From positions 1 through 64,000 of the forward strand of contig DXBF01000009.1 in the NCBI GenBank assembly GCA_019116705.1: DNA of 64,000 nt, given 5' to 3'. Position 1 is the first letter of the stretch; the number at the start of each line of letters is the position of its first letter. Below are positions 52,354 through 60,507 of this stretch, one piece after another. The notes under the pieces are model-generated. The model was not told the origin of the DNA. It searched no databases and saw nothing but the letters and a program-made list of their open reading frames with translations. Made by a program: the position numbers and the translations under genes. Origin of the DNA: Candidatus Gemmiger avistercoris. GTDB lineage: Bacteria; Bacillota; Clostridia; Oscillospirales; Ruminococcaceae.

Positions 52354-53103
52354 TCAAGCTTCGTTGCTGTGACGCCGGTTCCTGATCCCGATATTCTCAA
52401 GTTCCTCCGGCTCCATGACCAGCTTGTACAACTCCTCATAGGAGTGGATCTCATACTTAGGGATCACGTTCGTATCATTTTCTTCGTTCTTGAAATTCAC
52501 CCAGCAGGTATCCAGCCCGGCGTTCTGCCCGCCCTTGATATCCGCCATCAGGTCGTCCCCCACCATCAGCACGCGGCTGCGATTGGTGATCCCCAGGTCC
52601 TTCAGTACGTGTTCAAACAACTTGGCGGACGGTTTGGCTGCCCCGATCTTCTCGGAAATATAAATGCCGTCCATATACTTTTCAAGGCCGGAATCCCGGA
52701 TGCGGGCCTGCTGTACCGCCGTCGCGCCGTTCGAAACGGTTGCCAGCGTCGCCACCTCGCCCAATTCCTCCAACGCATTCAGCGCGCCGGGGATCAGATC
52801 CGCGTGTGTAGCCAGCAGTTCCTCATAGCGGTCGTTCATGGCGCGGCTTTTGCCGTTATCCGGCAATTCCATCGCCTGGAGGAAACGCTGGAAGCGGATC
52901 TGGAACAATCTGGATTTTCCCAGTTTGCCTTTGGCCAGCGCATCCCAGAGTTCCCGGTTCACTTTGTGGTAGACCTCGCACGCCTGCGCATCGTGCGGCA
53001 ATTCATATTCCTCCAGCATGGCGGTCAGTGCCTTGCGCTCGGCGGCGTCAAAGTCCAGCAGCGTATTGTCCACATCCAGCAGAACACAAGTATAGATTGC
53101 CAT
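52354..53103 (-). CDS. HAD-family noncanonical pyrimidine nucleotidase (YjjG-like)
   Basis: A 249-residue HAD hydrolase: LLDVDNTLLDFDAAE (motif I with both aspartates), TVSNGAT (motif II), the lysine in GAAKPSAKLFEHVL (motif III) and VLMVGDDLMADIKGG (motif IV). The DNTLLDFDxAE opening is characteristic of YjjG-type 5'-nucleotidases, which remove non-canonical pyrimidine nucleotides. ATG at 53103 with AAGGAGAACG upstream. A longer frame to 53160 has no site. Confidence 0.85.
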   Translation of the reverse strand: MAIYTCVLLDVDNTLLDFDAAERKALTAMLEEYELPHDAQACEVYHKVNRELWDALAKGKLGKSRLFQIRFQRFLQAMELPDNGKSRAMNDRYEELLATHADLIPGALNALEELGEVATLATVSNGATAVQQARIRDSGLEKYMDGIYISEKIGAAKPSAKLFEHVLKDLGITNRSRVLMVGDDLMADIKGGQNAGLDTCWVNFKNEENDTNVIPKYEIHSYEELYKLVMEPEELENIGIRNRRHSNEA

Positions 53104-53181
53104 ATCGTTCTCCTTCGATCCGGCTCGCCCACTGTTCCCACAGGGCGCGCCGTTGCTCATTCAGAAAGTATTCTCTCCGCC

Positions 53182-54858
53182 TTAATCATCCTCAGACGTC
53201 GGCGTGGAGGTGGGCGTCGGGGTGGGCGCCGGCGTCGGGGTGGGTGTAGGCCGCGGGCTCACCGTAAGCACAAAAACAGCTTCCGCCCCGTTGTTCTTTG
53301 CCCGCAAATGGTAGGTCCCTTCCTGGTTGGCCGTAAAGGTCACCTGGTTCCCCGTCGCCGTCCAGGACGTTTCATCGCAACTCCAGGTCACATCGCCGCT
53401 CTGGTTCTGCACATTCGCCGTCAGGGTGGTGCTTCCGCCCGCGGTAATGGTCCCCGTGCCGCTGACACTGATGGCCGTGGGGTCCGATTCCACCGTCACC
53501 GTGATCTGGGCGGAAGAGAAGGTGCCGTTGATCTCGATACCGGCGCGCACCACATAACTCCCCGCCTCGCTCGGCGTAAAGGTAAAGGTGCCGCCGTTCA
53601 TCTGCAGTTCGTCGTTCACGGCCCACTGCACATTGCTGTTATCATAGTTTCTGTCGCCCAGCTTGACCGTGGCGTTGATCGAGATCGACTCGCCTTTTTT
53701 CATCGTAGTATCGCTGCGGTCCAGTGTGAGTTCCACGCGCGCATCGTTGAACATGGCCGTCACGGAGATGTCCTTGGTCAGCACGTCATAACGGGTCGCA
53801 TCCGTAACGCCGTCGCTCCAGCGGTAGAAGGTATACCCATCCGCCGGCACCGCCGTCACGCTGACCTGCTCCCCGGATGCCGCCTGGATATCCAGACTGG
53901 ACGCTCCGGTCTTGCCATTGCCGGTCAGGCTGCCTTTGCTGGAATCCTCCACCGTATAGCTGGCCGTCAGCAGTTCCGGCGTCGCGGTGGGCGTCGGCGT
54001 GGCGCTGCTGCCGGAAGCCTGCGCGGCACGCCGGGGGATATCCTCCGTATCCGGGCGGGTATCTTCGGTCTGATAGGCGTGGGATTTCACATATTCCAGG
54101 AACGCGTTGGCCCCGGCTGCATTGAAGGTATTGGCGGAACTGTCCACATAGCTGGCTTCCGCGTACCCGTTGCTGCCTTTGAGGATCTCTGTGCTGTTGA
54201 GATATTTATAGCCCATATCCTCACAGGCCGCGGCGATCGCCTGATTGAACTGGTCGATGATGGTCTGCGTCTGCGCTGCGTTCTCGCTGTCCTGCAGGAC
54301 CGGCGGAATGGCGCAGGCGATCACATCGCAATAAGAATACGAGTTCTTGATATTTTGCAGCGCCTGTTTGTAATCGCTGATAAACGCGTCCACCGAAACA
54401 GAACCGTCCACATCGTTGCTGCCGATCATGACATAGACGCGGCGCGGCTTCATCTTTGCGATCGCCTGCGGGATCGTGTAGGTATTGGAGTCATCAGCAA
54501 AAGCCACACAACTTTCCCGCAGAAAATTCGAGATCTTCAGATCGTCCGTACCGGCATACTGATCCAGCGTGACCCGGCTGTCTTTCTGCAGGGCCACCAC
54601 GCTGCGGTCCCCCACGAACAGGCTCTGGGTTATGTAGGAATCGTCGGCAGAACTGTCCCCCAGGATCGCGCCCAGGCTCGTGTCGAGCGGGTACTGGTTC
54701 GGATCATAGGCGTCCGTTGAAAAGTTCAAATGCTGCGGCAGGATCCATGCCACGACAACGCTGAGAACAACGGCCAGCACGCACAGTGCCAGCACGATAC
54801 AGGCTTTTCGCTGAACCGGGCTGAGAGCGGATAAGAAACTAGGCTTTTTTCGGCTCAT
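53182..54858 (-). CDS. Membrane-anchored SGNH/GDSL-like protein with InlB-type and Ig-like repeats
   Basis: A 558-residue protein: an N-terminal membrane helix (ACIVLALCVLAVVLSVVVAWIL), an extracellular SGNH-like domain (residues about 75-270) with SLFVGDRSV and VMIGSNDVDG, a TP-rich joint, a divergent InlB B-repeat (ADGYTFYRWSDGVTDA), two Ig-like domains and a C-terminal Thr-Pro repeat tail. The nucleophile motif normally read as GDS is GDRS here, and the usual DxxH near the domain end reads DSSANTFN, so activity is doubtful. It could bind or act on cell-surface glycan. Promoter at 54932. AAGGAGG lies 12 bases before the ATG. Confidence 0.8.
   Translation of the reverse strand: MSRKKPSFLSALSPVQRKACIVLALCVLAVVLSVVVAWILPQHLNFSTDAYDPNQYPLDTSLGAILGDSSADDSYITQSLFVGDRSVVALQKDSRVTLDQYAGTDDLKISNFLRESCVAFADDSNTYTIPQAIAKMKPRRVYVMIGSNDVDGSVSVDAFISDYKQALQNIKNSYSYCDVIACAIPPVLQDSENAAQTQTIIDQFNQAIAAACEDMGYKYLNSTEILKGSNGYAEASYVDSSANTFNAAGANAFLEYVKSHAYQTEDTRPDTEDIPRRAAQASGSSATPTPTATPELLTASYTVEDSSKGSLTGNGKTGASSLDIQAASGEQVSVTAVPADGYTFYRWSDGVTDATRYDVLTKDISVTAMFNDARVELTLDRSDTTMKKGESISINATVKLGDRNYDNSNVQWAVNDELQMNGGTFTFTPSEAGSYVVRAGIEINGTFSSAQITVTVESDPTAISVSGTGTITAGGSTTLTANVQNQSGDVTWSCDETSWTATGNQVTFTANQEGTYHLRAKNNGAEAVFVLTVSPRPTPTPTPAPTPTPTSTPTSEDD
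53190..53258 (-). repeat. Thr-Pro-coding microrepeat at the C-terminus of the SGNH-like protein
   Basis: The end of the gene is a short GC-rich repeat of near-identical six-base units coding for alternating Thr-Pro with occasional Ala or Ser. A related shorter run occurs near 53985-54005. Such tracts vary in length between strains and act as wall-spanning or flexible stalks. Confidence 0.75.
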
Positions 54859-54931
54859 CGGCTACAGTAACCTCCTTGGAAGGAATCGCTCGTGCGGCGC
54901 AGGCCGCACAGCACCAAGTATAAACAAAGCC

Positions 54932-54940
54932 ATTATAGCA
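54932..54940 (-). promoter_or_regulatory. Extended -10 promoter of the SGNH-like gene
   Basis: TGC-TATAAT on the minus strand, about 75 bases before the ATG; the -35 region is A/T rich without a clear hexamer. Confidence 0.6.
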
Positions 54941-54986
54941 CAAAAACCATCTTTTGAGTATCATTTTTCTTAAAATCTGCCGCATT

Positions 54987-55087
54987 ACAAAAAAATAACA
55001 AAGCGCCCCGGCTGATTTCGGCAGGACTTGCGTGCGATGGGCCGGTTTTTCTCCCATCGGGACACAGTTCTGCCCCCAGCCGGGGCG
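54987..55087 (-). terminator. Large three-tier hairpin with U run after the ABC importer operon
   Basis: On the minus strand an outer 11-base-pair stem (CGCCCCGGCTG with CAGCCGGGGCG) encloses a five-base stem (GGCAG with CTGCC) and an inner seven-base stem (CGATGGG with CCCATCG), and is followed by CTTTGTTATTTTTTT. It probably ends the importer transcript. Size and nesting are larger than an ordinary terminator; no known riboswitch class was recognised. Confidence 0.7.
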
Positions 55088-55129
55088 GGCCGTCCGTCGC
55101 TCAAAACAGAGGGCCTGTGCATGGAAATA

Positions 55130-55924
55130 TTACGAAAGCAGCATACGGTCGTTGGCAAAGTCTCCGTCGCTGACCTGTTCAAAACGTTTGAGCAGGTCGC
55201 CGACCTTCAGGTTTGCTTTTTCCTCGCCGCGCACATCATAGATCACGCGGCCCTCATACATCATGATCAGGCGGTTGCCGTATCGGATCGCATCCTTCAT
55301 GTTGTGCGTGATCATCAGGGTGGTCAGATGGTTCTCATGAACGATCTTGTCCGAAAGCGCCAGCACGCGGGCCGCCGTCTTGGGGTCCAGCGCCGCCGTA
55401 TGTTCATCCAGCAGGAGCAGGCGCGGTTTCTTCAGCGTCGCCATCAGCAGCGTGACCGCCTGACGCTGGCCGCCGGAAAGCAGGCCCACCTTACTGGTCA
55501 TTCTGTCCTCCAGGCCCAGTTCCAGCGTTTTCAAAAGACGGTAATACTCCTCGTGTTCTTTCTTCGTGATCCCGGGGCGGAGCGTGCGCGACACGCCGCG
55601 CCGCGCCGCCAGCGCCAGATTTTCGTCGATGCCCATCGTCGCGGCGGTGCCCATCATAGGGTCCTGGAATACCCGGCCAATATATTTGGCGCGTTTGTGT
55701 TCCGGCAGGCGGGTCACGTCCTGCCCGTCGATCAGGATCTTGCCCATATCAACAGGCCATGCCCCTGCCACCGCGTTCAGCATGGTGGACTTGCCCGCGC
55801 CGTTGCCGCCGATCACCGTGACGAAATCGCCATCCTCCAGCTTCAGGTCCAGGCCGTTCAGGGCGACTTTTTCATTGACGGTGCCGGCATTGAAGGTCTT
55901 GTATACGTTTTTGATTTCAAGCAT
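55130..55924 (-). CDS. ABC importer ATPase (TrpZ/COG1101-like)
   Basis: A 264-residue ATP-binding protein: Walker A GGNGAGKST, signature LSGGQRQAVT, Walker B LLLLDEHTAALDP (His after Glu, usual in this group) and switch His in MITHNMKDA. It energises the permease encoded just upstream and overlaps that gene by eight bases. The three-gene arrangement (binding protein, permease, ATPase) is that of the uncharacterised or tryptophan/tyrosine-type importers of Firmicutes. Confidence 0.92.
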   Translation of the reverse strand: MLEIKNVYKTFNAGTVNEKVALNGLDLKLEDGDFVTVIGGNGAGKSTMLNAVAGAWPVDMGKILIDGQDVTRLPEHKRAKYIGRVFQDPMMGTAATMGIDENLALAARRGVSRTLRPGITKKEHEEYYRLLKTLELGLEDRMTSKVGLLSGGQRQAVTLLMATLKKPRLLLLDEHTAALDPKTAARVLALSDKIVHENHLTTLMITHNMKDAIRYGNRLIMMYEGRVIYDVRGEEKANLKVGDLLKRFEQVSDGDFANDRMLLS

Positions 55925-56837
55925 TGGGCTTGCCCCCCTTCGCTACCGCCGGTTTGGTGAAGTACCGGCTCTTCCAGTAGGGAATCGCCAGGAAGATGGC
56001 CACCACCACAGCGCTGAACGCTTTGAGCAGGTCGGTATCCACCTTGAGCCAGATGACCACCTGGTATACCAGATAATAAATCACGCTGCCCACCGCCACC
56101 GAGAACATCTTGAGCGCGAAGTTATGGAACACCCGGCTGAGCAGCGCCTCGCCAATGATGACCGCGGCCAGGCCGATGACGATGGACCCGCGGCCCATGT
56201 TGATATCGGCAAAGCCCTGGTACTGGGCCAGCAGTGCGCCGGACAGGGCCACCAAACCGTTGGAGAGCATCAGCCCGATGACTTTGTTCAGGCTGGTATT
56301 GATCCCCTGGGCCCGGGCCATATTGGCGTTGCAGCCGGTGGCGCGGATACCGCAACCCAGCTCGGTGCCGAAGAACCAGTACAGGATGGCGATGACTACC
56401 ACCACAAAGATGGCCACCACGAAGATCGTGTTCTGGTAGAAGGGCACGTCCTTGATGTAGCGCAGCGACACCAGCAGATCATACTGGTTCACGTTGATGG
56501 CCTGATTGGCCTTGCCCATGATCTTCAGGTTGACGGACCAGAGGGCAAGCTGGGTCAGGATGCCGGCCAGAATGGGCTGGATGCCCATAAAAGTATGAAA
56601 GATGCCGGTAACGAACCCCGCCAGCAGCCCGGCCCCGGTAGCCGCCAGGATGGACACCCACACGTTGCAGCCCGCCAGCATGCACATGATGCAGACCGCG
56701 CCGCCGGTGCACAGTGTGCCGTCCACCGTAAGGTCGGCAATATCCAGCACCCGGTAGGTGATGTAGACGCCGATGGCCATGATAGCCCAGATCAGCCCCT
56801 GCGCTACCGCGCCGGGCAGGGCGTTGACCAATGTCAT
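55917..56837 (-). CDS. ABC importer permease (TrpY/COG4120-like)
   Basis: A protein of about 306 residues with eight to ten membrane helices and the family opening GLIWAIMAIGVYITYRVLDIADLTVDG, then GFVTGIFHTFMGIQPILAGILTQ and ALLAQYQGFADINMGRGSIVIGLAAVIIG. These blocks are typical of the permease paired with PF04392-type binding proteins. I took the ATG at 56837; a TTG at 56846, ten bases after GGGGAGG, is a strong alternative. An extended -10 promoter (56910-56918) lies upstream. Confidence 0.9.
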   Translation of the reverse strand: MTLVNALPGAVAQGLIWAIMAIGVYITYRVLDIADLTVDGTLCTGGAVCIMCMLAGCNVWVSILAATGAGLLAGFVTGIFHTFMGIQPILAGILTQLALWSVNLKIMGKANQAINVNQYDLLVSLRYIKDVPFYQNTIFVVAIFVVVVIAILYWFFGTELGCGIRATGCNANMARAQGINTSLNKVIGLMLSNGLVALSGALLAQYQGFADINMGRGSIVIGLAAVIIGEALLSRVFHNFALKMFSVAVGSVIYYLVYQVVIWLKVDTDLLKAFSAVVVAIFLAIPYWKSRYFTKPAVAKGGKPNA

Positions 56838-56909
56838 GATATCCAAAAGAAACAGACCTCCCCTGTTTGGTTTCGGGGCAGCAGGCCCCAAAAATGTATA
56901 GACTTTTAT

Positions 56910-56918
56910 AGTATAGCA
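56910..56918 (-). promoter_or_regulatory. Internal extended -10 promoter of the importer permease and ATPase
   Basis: TGC-TATACT on the minus strand directly overlaps the T run of the terminator at 56917-56956. Transcripts would start near 56903 and carry a GGGG/CCCC mini-hairpin before the permease start. Confidence 0.55.
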
Positions 56919-56956
56919 AAAAGACGGGAAAAAGGGAAGCCCTTTTCCCGTCTTTT
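56917..56956 (-). terminator. Terminator between importer binding-protein and permease genes
   Basis: AAAAGACGGGAAAAGGG pairs with CCCTTTTTCCCGTCTTTT (one bulge) around a four-base loop, followed by T residues on the minus strand. It lies 25 bases after the binding-protein stop and would limit read-through into the membrane genes. Confidence 0.85.
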
Positions 56957-56981
56957 GCCGCAGCGGATGCCTGTTTTTCCC

Positions 56982-58013
56982 TTATTCCTCGATAGCTACG
57001 TAGCCGTCGGGGATGGTGATGCCCAGTTCCTCGCAGTTGGTGGGGTTGTACATCTTGGTGAAGTTGGGGGCGTACTCAATGGGCATGGTGGAGATGTCTG
57101 CCTCGCCGGTGAGCACCTGCACCGCCATCTGGCCGGTGGCGTAACCCAGGTCATAGTAGCTGATGGACAGCGTGGCCACGCCGCAGCCGGAGCAGATCCC
57201 CTGCTCGCCCGCGATGATGGGCACGCCAGCCGGCAGACAGATGTTGTTGATGATCTCGGTGTTGGAGGCGGCCGTATTGTCAGTGGGGATGTAGATAACG
57301 TCCACGCTGCCCACCGCGCCCTGGACCACCGAAGCCAGGTCGTTGGAGTCGCTGAAGGAATAATCCTCCACCGTGTAGCCCTTTTCGGTCAGATAGTTGG
57401 TGACCTGCTCCACCTGGTAGGCACTGTTGGGCTCGGCGCTGCAGTACAGCATGCCCACAGTGGCGTACTGGTCGGCCGGGAACAGTTCTTCCAGCATATC
57501 GGCCTGCTCGTTCAGCGGGGCCAGGTCGCTGGTGCCGGAGACATTGCCGCCCACAGTGCCGTCAAAGCCGTCGATGCCCAGGGCCACGCCGTACTCGGTG
57601 ATGGAAGTGCCCAGGATAGGAATGTCCGCCGTGCCCGCCGCTGCCGCCTGCAGGGCGCTGGTGCCGTTGGCCATGATCAGGTCATAACTGCTGGAGACGA
57701 AGCCATTGATGATGGTGGAGCAGGTGTTGGAATCCCCTTGGGCGTTCTGCTCGTCAAAGGTGACGCCCTCCTCGCCGAAAGCCTCCACCAGCGCGTCCTT
57801 GAATCCCTGGGTCGCCTGATCCAGCGCCTCATGGGGCTGCTGCTGGCAGATGCCGATCTGGTAGACCGTACCCTCTGCTTCCGCCGCGGAACTTTCCGCA
57901 GTGCTCTGCGCCGCAGAAGAGGTCTGGGCCGTGCTCTCAGACGCCGTGCTGCCGCAGGCCGCCAACCCCGTCGTCATAGCAGCCGCCAGCAGAAGTGATA
58001 CCGCTTTTTTCAT
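56982..58013 (-). CDS. ABC importer substrate-binding lipoprotein (TrpX/PF04392-like)
   Basis: A 343-residue lipoprotein: signal peptide MKKAVSLLLAAAMTTG with lipobox LAACG, a Ser/Thr/Ala linker, then YQIGICQQQPHEALDQATQGFKDALVEAFG, IMANGTSALQAAAAGTADIPILGTSITEYG, VGMLYCSAEPNS and IYIPTDNTAASN, IIAGEQG. These match the ABC_sub_bind family, whose best-studied members bind tryptophan or tyrosine; the ligand here is not proven. No T-box leader was found, so regulation is not by tRNA-Trp. GGGAGGAAG precedes the ATG. Confidence 0.92.
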   Translation of the reverse strand: MKKAVSLLLAAAMTTGLAACGSTASESTAQTSSAAQSTAESSAAEAEGTVYQIGICQQQPHEALDQATQGFKDALVEAFGEEGVTFDEQNAQGDSNTCSTIINGFVSSSYDLIMANGTSALQAAAAGTADIPILGTSITEYGVALGIDGFDGTVGGNVSGTSDLAPLNEQADMLEELFPADQYATVGMLYCSAEPNSAYQVEQVTNYLTEKGYTVEDYSFSDSNDLASVVQGAVGSVDVIYIPTDNTAASNTEIINNICLPAGVPIIAGEQGICSGCGVATLSISYYDLGYATGQMAVQVLTGEADISTMPIEYAPNFTKMYNPTNCEELGITIPDGYVAIEE

Positions 58014-58087
58014 GTTTTCTTCCTCCCGTTCCTCCCGGTGATCGACGGCTTGCCGCCGCCCTTCTCTTTTCCGGTTTAATATGCTAA

Positions 58088-58096
58088 AGTATAGCA
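58088..58096 (-). promoter_or_regulatory. Extended -10 promoter of the importer operon
   Basis: TGC-TATACT on the minus strand, about 75 bases before the binding-protein start. Confidence 0.6.
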
Positions 58097-58173
58097 CACT
58101 TTGCCGCACTAAAGCAATGAATCATATCGCCAATTTTTCCCGAACGAATCCCTCTTTTTTCTCTCTTTTCACC

Positions 58174-58225
58174 AAAAAAAGCCGGAGCACGGCCCGAACC
58201 TCTCCCGTTCGCAGCCGCTCCCGGC
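58174..58225 (-). terminator. Terminator after the PTS EIIA gene
   Basis: GCCGGGAGC pairs with GCTCCGGC (one bulged G) with an inner CGAAC/GTTCG stem, followed by seven T residues on the minus strand, 14 bases past the EIIA stop. Confidence 0.85.
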
Positions 58226-58238
58226 CTTATTCCCAAAC

Positions 58239-58712
58239 TCAAACGCCAAAACAGGTATTTTCCGCTTTCTGGATCAGTTCCAGAAAGCGTTCCGAACGGC
58301 TGGCATGGCGCAGCGCGTCCACCAATGTTCCATACTCCAACAGATTGACCAGCCGCGCCAAAATCTGCAGATGAAGGCTTTCTTCCTCCGGCGGTACGGC
58401 GATCATAAAAATAAGATCGACCGCACGCCCATCCGGCGCGCCCCAATCCACGCCCCGGCGCAGGGTCAGGGCCGAGATCCCCGGCGCCGACACGCCTGCG
58501 TTCCCGGCGTGCGGCAGCGCGATGCCGTTCCCGATCGCTGTAGACCCGCCGAACGTTTCCCGCTGATAAACAGCATTGTAATAGGCCGTACCGTTGGTGA
58601 TGATCCCGCTGCCCTCCTGCAGTTCTACCAGGATCCCCAGGGCGTCTGCACGATTGTCGATGTTCGCATACAGCAAGATCCCTTTGGGGTTCATCAAATC
58701 GCTGACTCGCAT
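58239..58712 (-). CDS. Orphan PTS EIIA domain protein (fructose/PtsN type)
   Basis: A 157-residue single-domain EIIA of the fructose-mannitol class, with the phosphorylatable His in GIALPHAGN (about residue 68) and the downstream DLIFMIAVPPEEESLHLQILARLVNLL block with a second conserved His. No EIIB, EIIC or HPr gene is adjacent, so it may be regulatory, as PtsN is, or serve a transporter elsewhere. It follows the Cof-type gene by 22 bases. GAGGCG lies before the ATG. Confidence 0.9.
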   Translation of the reverse strand: MRVSDLMNPKGILLYANIDNRADALGILVELQEGSGIITNGTAYYNAVYQRETFGGSTAIGNGIALPHAGNAGVSAPGISALTLRRGVDWGAPDGRAVDLIFMIAVPPEEESLHLQILARLVNLLEYGTLVDALRHASRSERFLELIQKAENTCFGV

Positions 58713-58734
58713 ATGCGCCTCTTTTTCCTTTGCG

Positions 58735-59565
58735 TCACGCGCCGGTAGCGCGTTGTACCAGTTGGTATAAGTACTCGCCGACCGCCCCCTCGGAACAGGT
58801 GCAGGTGGTCACTTCGTCCGCGCTGGCCTTGACTTCGGCAGGCGCATTGGCGACCGCCACCGCATGCCCGGCTTCGCGCATCAATTCCAAATCGTTATAA
58901 TAGTCGCCGATCACGATGGTCTTTTTCTGCGAGTGGTTCATCAGTGCGCACAGATCGTGCATTCCCGTCGCCTTGCTGACCCCCGCCGGCATGATCTCCA
59001 GGTAGATATTGTTCGTGGCAAGGAAGTAGTTATCCCGGCCATAATATTTGGTCTTTGCATACTGCCCCAGCTTGCGGATCGTTTCGGGATCGGAGGCGAA
59101 TACCACCTTGATCCAGCCATCCGGAACGCACTCCAGCGGGCAGGCAATGCTGCCCAGGTGTTCATCCACCTGATGTGCATGGGTGTATTCATTGGCGTTG
59201 ATCACATACATCTCACCGTTTCCGGCCATGACCTCGACCCCTATGCGGGAAAACTTCGGCAAAATATCCGCGATCGCCGCCGTTGCCTGTTCCCGGTCGA
59301 GCGTGGAACGGTGCAGGACCGTCTCGGTCGAGAAATCGTACAGCAGTGCGCCGTTGCAGGAGATCGCCGGCATGGAAAGCGCAATCCCGGGCAGCGCCGC
59401 CCGGATGGATTCCGGCGGCCGGCCGGTCGCCACAGTGAAAAGCCCGCCCATCTCGGTAAACAGCTGGATCACCGTTCGATTGCAGGAAGGCAGCCCCTCC
59501 TTCGCGGTAAGCAGGGTATTATCCATATCACAGATGACCAGATAATCACTGAGCGCTGATTTCAT
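58735..59565 (-). CDS. Cof-type HAD hydrolase
   Basis: A 276-residue protein with CDMDNTLLTAKEGLP (motif I), TVATGRPPESIR (motif II), a type IIB cap (residues about 85-185), MPAGVSKATGM (motif III lysine) and VIGDYYNDLELMREAGHAVAVANA (motif IV). Members remove phosphate from sugar phosphates or flavin and pyridoxal phosphates. It overlaps the rluD stop by four bases, so it belongs to the lspA-rluD unit. Confidence 0.9.
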   Translation of the reverse strand: MKSALSDYLVICDMDNTLLTAKEGLPSCNRTVIQLFTEMGGLFTVATGRPPESIRAALPGIALSMPAISCNGALLYDFSTETVLHRSTLDREQATAAIADILPKFSRIGVEVMAGNGEMYVINANEYTHAHQVDEHLGSIACPLECVPDGWIKVVFASDPETIRKLGQYAKTKYYGRDNYFLATNNIYLEIMPAGVSKATGMHDLCALMNHSQKKTIVIGDYYNDLELMREAGHAVAVANAPAEVKASADEVTTCTCSEGAVGEYLYQLVQRATGA

Positions 59566-60494
59566 GCACGGTGTTCCTTTCTTAACCGATCCAGAAATTC
59601 CGTAAAGTAGGGGGGCAGCGGGGAATCAAACTGCATCCACTCCCCCGTCGCCGGATGTTGAAAGCCAAGTTCTTTGGCGTGCAGGCACTGCCCTGCCAGG
59701 CTTTTGATGCAGTTCCGGGGACCGTAGACCGCATCTCCCGCCAGCGGATGGCCGGTCGAGGCCATATGAACGCGGATCTGATGGGTCCGCCCGGTTTTCA
59801 GCTTGCAGGCGATATAAGTAAAATCGCCGAACCGTTCCAGCACACGCCAGCCTGTGTAAGCATACCGCGCCCCGGCAGCAGATTCCGGCACGACCGCCAT
59901 TTTTTTGCGGTCCCGCGGGTCTCTTCCCAGCCATGTCTCTACCGAGCCTTCCTCCTGCCGGAAGTTCCCATAGACGACTGCGTGGTAAACGCGGTGGATG
60001 CTGTGTACCCGCATCTGGTCGCTGAGCGCCTGGTGCGCCGCATCATTCTTGGCCACCACCAGCAAACCGCTGGTATCTTTGTCAATACGGTGCACGATAC
60101 CCGGGCGGATCGCTCCGCCGATGCCGGAAAGTTCCCCGGCGCAATGGAACAGCAGCGCATTGACCAGCGTCCCGTCCGGGTTGCCCGGCGCAGGATGGAC
60201 GACCATTCCTTTGGGCTTGTCAACCACCAGAAGGTCCGCGTCTTCATACACGATGGAAAGCGGGATCTCCTGCGGGACCGCCTCAATGGGCCGGGGTTCC
60301 GGCAATACGATGCGGTATCTGCTTCCTGGCTGTACTTTTTCCTTCTTGTTCACCGGCACGCCGTCCCGAGTCACCAGTTCCTGCTCGATCAAACTCTGCA
60401 GGGCGCTGCGGGACAGCGTGCAGCACCGTCCGGCCAGCCAGGCGTCCAGCCGTCCGGCGTCCTGGGCGCCGGCTGTGATCTCCAGTTCTTCCAT
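59562..60494 (-). CDS. rluD: RluD-type 23S rRNA pseudouridine synthase
   Basis: A 310-residue protein: N-terminal S4 RNA-binding domain (RLDAWLAGRCCTLSRSALQSLIEQ), then the catalytic motif HRIDKDTSGLLVVAKN with the nucleophile Asp, and GRTHQIRVHMASTGHPLAGD. It isomerises uridines in the ribosomal large subunit RNA. It is 13 bases after lspA, the standard order in Firmicutes. The exact target positions (RluD or RluB-like) cannot be read from sequence. Confidence 0.93.
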   Translation of the reverse strand: MEELEITAGAQDAGRLDAWLAGRCCTLSRSALQSLIEQELVTRDGVPVNKKEKVQPGSRYRIVLPEPRPIEAVPQEIPLSIVYEDADLLVVDKPKGMVVHPAPGNPDGTLVNALLFHCAGELSGIGGAIRPGIVHRIDKDTSGLLVVAKNDAAHQALSDQMRVHSIHRVYHAVVYGNFRQEEGSVETWLGRDPRDRKKMAVVPESAAGARYAYTGWRVLERFGDFTYIACKLKTGRTHQIRVHMASTGHPLAGDAVYGPRNCIKSLAGQCLHAKELGFQHPATGEWMQFDSPLPPYFTEFLDRLRKEHRA

Positions 60495-60507
60495 GCTCCA
60501 GTCCCTT

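Noticed and set aside
54987..55087. Riboswitch identity for the nested hairpin (cobalamin, SAM, THF, ZTP and fluoride types considered)
   Set aside because: None of the conserved loop sequences of these classes could be matched, and the element lies at a 3' end rather than before a gene on that strand.
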